NCBI RefSeq assembly: GCF_003075375.1
Contig: NZ_QDFT01000006.1
Span: forward strand, 1-64,000
Reading direction: 5' to 3'
DNA: 64,000 nt
Source: Microbacterium testaceum
GTDB lineage: Bacteria; Actinomycetota; Actinomycetes; Actinomycetales; Microbacteriaceae
A model generated the notes under the pieces. That model was not told the origin of the DNA and did no database searches. It was given only the letters and a program-made list of their open reading frames with translations. A program made the translations under genes and the position numbers. Shown here in pieces: positions 58,047 through 64,000 of the stretch (positions are counted from its first letter, which is position 1; the number at the start of each line of letters is the position of its first letter).

Positions 58047-58056
58047 CATTGCAATG
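58047..58056. promoter_or_regulatory. Palindrome in the IclR/XRE divergent region
   Basis: CATTGCAATG, a perfect 10-bp palindrome 34 bases upstream of the XRE-cupin start, within a TACATT that could act as its -10 box. Confidence 0.5.
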
Positions 58057-58089
58057 GACGATCCACACGTCTCGTAAGGAGCACCCGGC

Positions 58090-58665
58090 GTGGCAGCGAA
58101 CGACATCCTGGCGCGGAATCTCCGCCGGTTCCGCGAGGAGAGAAAGCTTTCTCTGGCCGAGCTCGGCAGACGGTCCGGTCTATCGAAGCAGACCGTCCTG
58201 CTGGTCGAGGCCGGCTCCGGCAACCCGACCATCGACACCATCGACCGCCTCGCTCTCGCTCTCGACGTGAGTCCCCGGGCCCTGTTGTCGGAGATGGGAA
58301 CCGAGGTCCTGGTCAATCGCGCCCAGGAGGGACGGTGGCAACAGCAGGGCGGAGCGGACGTCCGCCAACTCGACCAGGCTTTCGGCTCCGGCTACGTCGT
58401 CAATGCCCTCATCCGCCTCAGATCCGGCGATGAACCCTTCCTGTGCCCCGCTCGTAGTCGCGGGTCGCTCCGGCACTGTTACGTCGTGGACGGTGTCGTG
58501 TCGATCGGCCCGGTTGCGAAGACCGTCACGGGGCGACGAGGTGACTTCGTGAGGTTCCCGGCCGACACGGATCACGTGTTCGAAACGCTCACGGAGACAG
58601 CGGAAGTCCTCGTCTGCACCACGGCACCCCAGCTGAGCATGGCCGGCGGCGTTCGGGTGTTCTGA
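58090..58665 (+). CDS. XRE-cupin transcriptional regulator
   Basis: 191-aa regulator. The N-terminal XRE HTH (about 7-62) reads NLRRFREERKLSLAELGRRS followed by GLSKQTVLLVEAGSGNPTID. A small C-terminal cupin domain (about 95-180) with GDFVRFPADTDHVFETLTET serves as ligand sensor. This layout is common for regulators of small-molecule catabolism. GTG 58090 is supported by TAAGGAGC about nine bases upstream. It is divergent from IclR and convergent with the quinone-oxidoreductase-like gene. Confidence 0.9.
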   Translation: MAANDILARNLRRFREERKLSLAELGRRSGLSKQTVLLVEAGSGNPTIDTIDRLALALDVSPRALLSEMGTEVLVNRAQEGRWQQQGGADVRQLDQAFGSGYVVNALIRLRSGDEPFLCPARSRGSLRHCYVVDGVVSIGPVAKTVTGRRGDFVRFPADTDHVFETLTETAEVLVCTTAPQLSMAGGVRVF

Positions 58666-58735
58666 CCGGGGATCTCGGCTCCCATCGCGCGGTGCCGGCA
58701 GGTGAACGGGGCGTTCGATCGCCGTCACCGCGTTG

Positions 58736-59710
58736 TCAGGATGGCGGCAGCTCGACGACGAGCTTGCCGAGCACGTCGCCGTCGAGCAGCCGCCGGAAGC
58801 CTGCGGGGATCTCGTCGAAAGAGATGGTCGTCACCCGCGGTCTGATGCCGGCCACCTCGACCAGACGGAGCATCGCCTCGAATTCCCCGCGCGTACACCC
58901 GGTGGAGCCGGAGATGCGCAGTTGGTTGTAGAACACCCTCTGCAACTCGGCGGGGGGCATGGCACCGCTCGTGGCGCCGGCGACGACCACGATCCCGCCC
59001 GGTCGAAGGGCTCGAAGCGACGACGCCCACGTGGCCTCGCCGACTGTCTCGACGACGGCATCCACGCGCTCCGGCAACCGCTCGCCGGGCGCGAACACGG
59101 CCGACGCCCCGCACTCCCTCGCAAACCGAGCCTTGTCCTCCGTGCGAGCGGTGGCGTACACGCGCGCACCGGCAGCGGCTGCCAACGCGATCGCGGCGCT
59201 GCCGACACCGCCGCTGCCGCCCTGGACGAGCACACGATCGCCGGCGCGGACTCCCGCGCGCGTGAACAGCATCCGGTATGCCGTCCCCCAGGCGACGCCG
59301 AGCGCCCCAGCCTCCGCCCATGTGAGTCCGTCGGGCTTGGGGACGACGAGCTCGTCGGGAACCACGATGTATTCGGCGAGCGCCCCGTCGATGGTCTCCG
59401 ACAGCAATGCCCGCTGCGGATCGAGCGTTTGATCGCCACCGCCGCGAAGGGCGTCTCCCATGACGGGATGAACGACGACCTCCCGTCCGTCGTCGGTGAC
59501 CCCGGCGGCATCGCAACCGAGCACGATCGGAAGTCGCTCGGCCGGGTGCCCGATACCCCGCAGAGTCCACGTGTCATGGGGATTGAGCGCAGCGGCCCTC
59601 ACCCGGATACGAGTCCATCCGACCGGGGGCACAGGGTCCGGGACCTCCCGGAGAGAGAGCCCATCGAGAGGGCTCTCGAAGTTCTGAGCGACAGCGACGG
59701 CAGCACGCAT
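58736..59710 (-). CDS. Zinc-type/quinone oxidoreductase-like medium-chain dehydrogenase
   Basis: 324-aa MDR-family enzyme related to NADPH:quinone oxidoreductases and some alcohol dehydrogenases. RIRVRAAALNPHDTWTLRGI and VLGCDAAGVT form the first domain; the nucleotide fold has QGGSGGVGSAA and the VETVGEATW segment. The structural-zinc cysteine cluster is missing, so it is probably zinc-free. GAGGAGGAATC precedes ATG 59710. It is divergent from the dioxygenase operon and may act on an enone or a dihydrodiol-derived ketone. Confidence 0.88.
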   Translation of the reverse strand: MRAAVAVAQNFESPLDGLSLREVPDPVPPVGWTRIRVRAAALNPHDTWTLRGIGHPAERLPIVLGCDAAGVTDDGREVVVHPVMGDALRGGGDQTLDPQRALLSETIDGALAEYIVVPDELVVPKPDGLTWAEAGALGVAWGTAYRMLFTRAGVRAGDRVLVQGGSGGVGSAAIALAAAAGARVYATARTEDKARFARECGASAVFAPGERLPERVDAVVETVGEATWASSLRALRPGGIVVVAGATSGAMPPAELQRVFYNQLRISGSTGCTRGEFEAMLRLVEVAGIRPRVTTISFDEIPAGFRRLLDGDVLGKLVVELPPS

Positions 59711-59821
59711 GATTCCTCCTCAGACACGAATACTGCCGATGTCGCGCGCCCGCGGCCCCCGGCGTTCCGGACAGCGGCACGACGGGTCGCAGCGTCACCT
59801 GCTCCGGCGCACTATCGACCC

Positions 59822-60643
59822 GTGACATCTTCAGGAACCGACGAACCGTACGGGATCCCCGCGCTCGCTGAGGCGCTTCGCGAGGCGGAGCTCAGCGGCA
59901 TCGCCGTCCCCCCGCCCTCGACGCTGCGGGACGGCCTGACGCTCGCCGAGGCGTACGAGGTGCAGGCGGTGAACATCAGGAAGCGCCTCGACGCCGGAGA
60001 GAGCGGCGTGGGACACAAGATCGGCTTGACGTCGCTCGCGATGCAGAAGCAACTCGGGGTCGATCAGCCCGACTTCGGGGTCGTCACCGATGCGATGGTG
60101 ATCCGTGAGGGCGAGCAATGGGATGCGTCGCGTCTGATCGCGCCGCGCGCGGAGGCCGAGTTCGCTTTCCTGATCGGCGAAGATCTCGGGCTCGCTCCCG
60201 ACCCGCAGGAGCTGCGCGCCGCCATCGCAGGAGTGGCCTGCTCGATCGAGATCATCGACTCCCGGGTCGTCGATTGGCGAATCAGCCTCGTCGACACCGT
60301 GGCGGACAACGCGTCGTGCGCGCGGATCGCCTACGGCGCGTTCACCTCGGCTTCGGTCGACGTCCTCGATGCCCTCCCCGACGCGATCATTACGATGACC
60401 CGGGACGACGACGTGGTGGCGAGCGGACCCGGTTCCGCCGTACTCGGCCACCCGCTGACGGCACTCGAATGGCTCTCGCGCGCAATCGGCGCCTACGGAG
60501 AGCGCTTCCGCGCGGGAGACGTCGTACTCGCGGGGGCGGTCGCCGCGGCCGTACCGCTCACTCCCGGCTCGGTCTACCAGGCGAGCGCTCCCGGCCTGGC
60601 GCCGGTCTCGGTCCACGTACCGCTCCGCACTCAAGGAAGGTGA
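59822..60643 (+). CDS. 2-keto-4-pentenoate hydratase family protein
   Basis: 273-aa hydratase of the fumarylacetoacetase-like MhpD/XylJ group, which adds water to 2-hydroxypenta-2,4-dienoate in meta-cleavage pathways. Family landmarks are GHKIGLTSLAMQKQLGVDQP, PDFGVV, the metal site RAEAEFAFLIGEDL (Glu pair) and EIIDSRVVDWR, and a C-terminal GAVAAAVPLTPGSVY segment. GTG 59822 starts the gene; it is the first of the dioxygenase operon, separated from the alpha gene by four bases. Its presence argues for complete meta-cleavage, although other substrates are possible. Confidence 0.9.
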   Translation: MTSSGTDEPYGIPALAEALREAELSGIAVPPPSTLRDGLTLAEAYEVQAVNIRKRLDAGESGVGHKIGLTSLAMQKQLGVDQPDFGVVTDAMVIREGEQWDASRLIAPRAEAEFAFLIGEDLGLAPDPQELRAAIAGVACSIEIIDSRVVDWRISLVDTVADNASCARIAYGAFTSASVDVLDALPDAIITMTRDDDVVASGPGSAVLGHPLTALEWLSRAIGAYGERFRAGDVVLAGAVAAAVPLTPGSVYQASAPGLAPVSVHVPLRTQGR

Positions 60644-60646
60644 ACG

Positions 60647-62011
60647 ATGACGATTGAACGGCTGCCCAGCACCGAGGAAGGCCAACGACCAGGGCTCGTG
60701 ACCGGAGACATCTGTCGGCCGCACGGCTTCGCCCCCCGCATCGACGTGTCGTCCCTGATCGACACGGATCACGGTCTGATCGACCGGGCGATCTTCACCG
60801 ACCGCCGTCTCTACGAGCAGGAGCAGGCGCGGGTGTTCGCGTCGAGCTGGCTGTTCCTGGGCCATGTGGACCAGCTGCTCAAGGCGGGCGACTTCTTCAC
60901 CACGTTCATGGGCGAGGACCCGGTCATCGTGACCAAGGACAAGAGCGGTCGCATCCGTGCGTTCCTGAACTCCTGCCGTCACCGCGGGGCGCGAGTACTC
61001 CGGGCCGACTACGGTTCGACGCGCGCTTTCACCTGCACCTATCACGGATGGTCCTACGACCTCGAAGGCAAACTCATCAGCGTCCCCAACGAGGTCGGCT
61101 ACTCGCAGGAACTCTGGAACCGCGACGAGTGGGGCCTCCTCGAGGTAGCCCAGCTCGATACCGTGCTCGGCCTGATCTTCGCCACCTGGAACCCGAAGGC
61201 GCCGCCGCTCGACGAGCAGTTGGGGGACATGAAGTGGTACCTGGAGGCGTTCCTCGACCGCGATTCCGAAGGCACCACCGTCGTGGGCGGGATCACGAAG
61301 TGGGTGCTGAAGGGCAACTGGAAGCTGGCCGCGGAGCAGTTCGGGACGGACTGGTACCACGTGAACATGTCGCACGCGTCCGCCCTCATGGTGCTCTCGC
61401 CGACGGGGAAGGGTCCGAAAGCCGAGATCGCCAACACCGCCGGACGTCAGTACTCCGACGATCGGGGCAATGGAACCGGCTTCCCGGTGCACCCGAAGAG
61501 CCGATTCGACGCGGGCCCGGTCCACAAGCACTACGACTACGCCGCTATGCGCGAGCGGCTCGGCGCGGCCCGCGTCGAGGGTCCCATGACGACCGGCCAC
61601 GCCACGATCTTCCCGAACTTCTCCTACCTCCCCGTCAACGGCTCGATCCGCGTCTGGCATCCCAAAGGCCCTGACGAGATGGAGGTGTGGGCGTGGACGG
61701 TTCTCGACAAGTCCATGCCCGAGGAGGTGCGCACGGCTCAGCGCCTCTACAACCTGCGCACCTTCGGTCCCTCGGGGATCTTCGAACAGGATGACGGCGA
61801 GAACTGGAGTGAGATCCAGTCGATATCCCACGGGTGGCGCACGAACACCGTCCCTCTCAACTACCAGATGGGCATCGGCACCGAAGCCGAGGACGGCGTG
61901 CACCCCGGCTCCACGAGCGAGCTGTACAGCGACGCCGCCGGCCGTCGCTTCTACAAGCGGTGGGCCGAGCTCATGAACACTCCGGCGTGGCACGAGGAGG
62001 CCGAACAATGA
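60647..62011 (+). CDS. Aromatic ring-hydroxylating dioxygenase, alpha subunit
   Basis: 454-aa catalytic large subunit. The Rieske centre ligands are Cys110/His112 (CRHRG) and Cys130/His133 (CTYHGW). The mononuclear iron site follows NWKLAAEQFGTDWYHVNMSH: bridging Asp235, His238 and His243, with an Asp (382/383, EQDDGENW) as third ligand. The N-terminal DTDHGLIDRAIFTDRRLYEQ followed by EQARVFASSWLFLGH places it among biphenyl/toluene/cumene-type enzymes or close relatives. Such enzymes form cis-dihydrodiols from aromatic rings. AAGGAAGG precedes ATG 60647. The exact substrate is not predictable. Confidence 0.94.
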   Translation: MTIERLPSTEEGQRPGLVTGDICRPHGFAPRIDVSSLIDTDHGLIDRAIFTDRRLYEQEQARVFASSWLFLGHVDQLLKAGDFFTTFMGEDPVIVTKDKSGRIRAFLNSCRHRGARVLRADYGSTRAFTCTYHGWSYDLEGKLISVPNEVGYSQELWNRDEWGLLEVAQLDTVLGLIFATWNPKAPPLDEQLGDMKWYLEAFLDRDSEGTTVVGGITKWVLKGNWKLAAEQFGTDWYHVNMSHASALMVLSPTGKGPKAEIANTAGRQYSDDRGNGTGFPVHPKSRFDAGPVHKHYDYAAMRERLGAARVEGPMTTGHATIFPNFSYLPVNGSIRVWHPKGPDEMEVWAWTVLDKSMPEEVRTAQRLYNLRTFGPSGIFEQDDGENWSEIQSISHGWRTNTVPLNYQMGIGTEAEDGVHPGSTSELYSDAAGRRFYKRWAELMNTPAWHEEAEQ

Positions 62012-62346
62012 CCGAAGGAATCGTCGTCGCACGGACCGATGAGGTACCCGACGGAGAAGCCATCAAGATCGACGCCGCCGTCGCGGGGACCGTCGACGAC
62101 ATCGCGATCTTCAACGATGGCGGAGAGTTCTTCGCTCTCGACGACACGTGCTCGCACGAAGACGCCTCTTTGTCCGAGGGCTGGATCGACGCTGGTGTGG
62201 TCGAGTGCCCGTTGCACGCGGGCAAGTTCTGCCTCAAGAACGGCGAGGTGCTGTCGATGCCCGCGACGGAGGATGTCGCCTGCCATCGTCTGGTGATCGA
62301 CGGCGACGACATCCGACTGATCCCGCGCCCCGATCGGATCGCGTGA
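62008..62346 (+). CDS. Rieske-type [2Fe-2S] ferredoxin of the dioxygenase
   Basis: 112-aa ferredoxin of the BphF/BedB type, carrying electrons from the reductase to the oxygenase. The Rieske ligands are TCSHEDASLSEG (Cys48, His50) and CPLHAGKF (Cys67, His70). ATG 62008 overlaps the alpha-subunit stop by four bases (ATGA), and its end overlaps the reductase start. A longer open frame on the plus strand extends upstream into the alpha gene and is not used. Confidence 0.94.
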   Translation: MTEGIVVARTDEVPDGEAIKIDAAVAGTVDDIAIFNDGGEFFALDDTCSHEDASLSEGWIDAGVVECPLHAGKFCLKNGEVLSMPATEDVACHRLVIDGDDIRLIPRPDRIA

Positions 62347-63590
62347 TGTCCTTTCCTCGCGACGCCGGTCGGGTGGTGATCGTCGGCGCCGGCCTCGCCG
62401 GTTTCAGCGCCGCCCAGACTCTCCGGTCACTCGGGCACGAGGCGCCGGTCACGTTGGTGGACGCGGAACCGGCGGCGTATGACCGTCCTCCGCTGAGCAA
62501 ACGGCTCTTCGCGAACGACTTCTCGCTCGAGGACCTCGCCTTCTCGAGCCCCGAGAAGTTGTCGCAGGCGGGGATCGACACGCGCTTCGGTCAAGCTGTC
62601 GAGGCCATCGACGCCGCTTCCGTGACCGTGACGCTGGAGAACGGCGAGGTCGTCGAGGGTGACACGCTTCTCCTGGCGATCGGCGGACGCGCACGGTCGC
62701 TGACCGTTCCCGGCGCCGACCTGCCCGGCGTGCGCACGCTGCGGACTTTCGATGACGCGGCGGCGATCCGCGCGCACGTCAGAAGCGGCACGCGCGTCGC
62801 CGTGATCGGCGCGGGGCTCATCGGAGCCGAGCTGGCATCCGCGCTGCACCTCCACGGAGCAGACGTGACGTTGATCGACCCGGCCGAGACTCCTCTGCAG
62901 CCCGTCATCGGCTCTCTCCTCGCTTCGCATCTGCACGCCATGCACAGCCTTCGCGGGATCCGGGTCGTGACCGGACTCACCGAACGCATCGAGACGGATG
63001 GCGAGGCCATGACGGTCGTCGTCGACGATGGCTCGGTCATCCCCGCCGAACTCGTCGTCGTCGGTGTCGGGCTGGTCCCGAACATCGAACTCGCGGCGGC
63101 GGCCGGACTGGAGACGGACGGGGGAATCCTGGTGGACGAGCACTATCGGACGAGCGTCCCCTCGGTGTTCGCCGCGGGAGACGTGGCGCGACTCCGAGAC
63201 AGCCGCGGCGTGTTGCACCGGCGGGAGGAGCACTGGGAAGCCGCCCAGTTGAGCGGACAGCACGCGGCGCACGCCATGCTCGGCGTGGACCTGCCGGTTC
63301 GCGGCGCGAGCTGGTTCTGGTCCGATCGGCACGGCATCCACCTGGAGGCATCCGGACGACTGCACGGTGACGGCGAGTTCGTCGTCCGACCCGGCGTGCA
63401 TCCGGCGGTGTTCCTCGTCGACGAGGGTCTTCTCGTCGGCGTCGCCGCCATCGACGACAACAACACCGTCCGCGCTGCGCGCCGCATCATCGACCAGCGA
63501 ATCCCCGTCGTCGCGTCCGACCTCGCCGACCCGTCCTTCGCTCTCCGCAGCATGCTGCGCGCCGAGCGTGCCAAGACGCGGAACGCGTGA
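62346..63590 (+). CDS. Ferredoxin reductase of the dioxygenase
   Basis: 414-aa FAD- and NADH-binding reductase (BphG/BedA type). The first dinucleotide-binding motif is VVIVGAGLAGFSAAQTLRSLG (GxGxxG), the second RVAVIGAGLIGAELASALHL, with DAEPAAYDRPPLSKRLF between them and the FAD-contacting VFAAGDVARL later. The C-terminal reductase domain is complete. Its ATG shares one base with the ferredoxin stop (TGATG). It supplies electrons via the upstream ferredoxin. Confidence 0.93.
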   Translation: MSFPRDAGRVVIVGAGLAGFSAAQTLRSLGHEAPVTLVDAEPAAYDRPPLSKRLFANDFSLEDLAFSSPEKLSQAGIDTRFGQAVEAIDAASVTVTLENGEVVEGDTLLLAIGGRARSLTVPGADLPGVRTLRTFDDAAAIRAHVRSGTRVAVIGAGLIGAELASALHLHGADVTLIDPAETPLQPVIGSLLASHLHAMHSLRGIRVVTGLTERIETDGEAMTVVVDDGSVIPAELVVVGVGLVPNIELAAAAGLETDGGILVDEHYRTSVPSVFAAGDVARLRDSRGVLHRREEHWEAAQLSGQHAAHAMLGVDLPVRGASWFWSDRHGIHLEASGRLHGDGEFVVRPGVHPAVFLVDEGLLVGVAAIDDNNTVRAARRIIDQRIPVVASDLADPSFALRSMLRAERAKTRNA

Positions 63591-63625
63591 TTGAACCCCA
63601 CTGATGAGCGGGATGGGATGAAGAA

Positions 63626-64000
63626 ATGACCGATTCTTTCCGACTGAATCCGTCGACGATGAACGGGGCGACCGCTTCGTCGACGAGCATCCTCGACGAC
63701 GAAGTCGACGGGATGAAGCTCGCCGATATCCAGACCCACTTCGAAGTCACGCAGTTCTACAACCTCGAGGCGGAGTTCCTCGACGACGGGCGGTTCGCAG
63801 ACTGGATGGAGATGCTCGCCGAGGACCTGCACTACTGGGCGCCCATCCGCTCGAACAGGCTCCGACGGCAGCAGGCCCTGTCCATCGCCGCGCCAGGCGA
63901 ATCCGCGTTCTACGACGAAACTCGAGACTCACTCGCGTGGCGCATCCGTCGGTACGACTCGGGCATGGCCTGGGCTGAAGACCCGCCCAGCCGAACGCGT
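63626..64000 (+). CDS. Ring-hydroxylating dioxygenase, beta subunit (runs off the window)
   Basis: The open frame starts at ATG 63626 and continues past the right edge; 125 residues are visible. It shows the beta-subunit pattern THFEVTQFYNLEAEFLDDGR and LHYWAPIRSNRLRR, typical of the NTF2-like small subunit (as in HcaF or BphE) that stabilises the alpha hexamer. GGGATGAAG lies upstream. It is separated from the reductase gene by 35 bases. The order alpha-ferredoxin-reductase-beta differs from the usual alpha-beta-ferredoxin-reductase. Confidence 0.9.
   Translation, partial: MTDSFRLNPSTMNGATASSTSILDDEVDGMKLADIQTHFEVTQFYNLEAEFLDDGRFADWMEMLAEDLHYWAPIRSNRLRRQQALSIAAPGESAFYDETRDSLAWRIRRYDSGMAWAEDPPSRTR

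Overview
The window is very high-GC DNA of a Gram-positive actinobacterium, most likely a Microbacterium or another Microbacteriaceae. The basis is the protein families present (NucS mismatch endonuclease, fused MrpAB antiporter subunit, LAxTG-anchored secreted hydrolase, no sigma-54), the frequent leaderless genes with a TANNNT -10 box just before a GTG or ATG start, and a strikingly over-represented heptamer GGATGCC/GGCATCC. The assignment is inference; there is no rRNA gene to confirm it. No tRNA, rRNA, CRISPR array or insertion sequence was found.

1-3.3 kb: the left end looks chimeric. A 3' piece of serS (minus strand) is joined head to head, through a perfect 14-bp palindrome, to an FdhF/YdeP-type molybdopterin oxidoreductase lacking its N-terminal part. 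The first 55 bases are a perfect fold-back. A cluster of TTCTCSGAGAA palindromes and a glycerate kinase gene follow. 3.4-20.3 kb is core genome: purL, a 45-aa membrane protein, TrkA/TrkH potassium uptake, two related coiled-coil proteins, DUF3253 and DUF2071 proteins, a glycine betaine-type ABC importer, chorismate mutase, an AI-2E-type membrane protein, a lactonase-type beta-propeller, purA, a Pr6Pr membrane protein and a lipoprotein cyclophilin.

20.4-45.5 kb: argG; a TetR - degenerate ABC ATPase - YhgE/Pip operon with a candidate operator; a cell-wall-anchored GH43-like protein whose promoter spacer is filled by a perfect lac-type operator; a six-gene Mrp Na+/H+ antiporter operon in which every junction overlaps by 4 bp; a LacI-type regulator divergent from an MFS transporter with two operator-like palindromes between them; nucS; an HTH-membrane fusion; a HAD phosphatase; a coiled-coil membrane protein; a rhomboid-like/DUF2156 fusion; a cold-shock protein; and a membrane-linked ferritin-like diiron protein. 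45.5-51.3 kb: a GntR regulator, a two-component system whose response regulator has an in-frame amber codon inside its HTH, an exo/endonuclease-phosphatase family membrane protein, a CHAD protein and a GlsB-type membrane protein.

51.3-64 kb: a 470-bp gene-free stretch with several DnaA-box-like sequences borders an aromatic catabolism cluster. Minus-strand genes encode IclR, an alpha/beta hydrolase, an aldehyde dehydrogenase, a zinc alcohol dehydrogenase and an AcoR-like regulator. An XRE-cupin regulator and a quinone-oxidoreductase-like enzyme follow. A plus-strand operon encodes a 2-keto-4-pentenoate hydratase and a three-component ring-hydroxylating dioxygenase in the order alpha, ferredoxin, ferredoxin reductase, beta; the beta gene runs off the right edge. 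Together they suggest dihydroxylation of an aromatic ring, meta-cleavage processing, and alcohol/aldehyde oxidation. No ring-cleavage enzyme lies in the window and the substrate cannot be read from the sequence.
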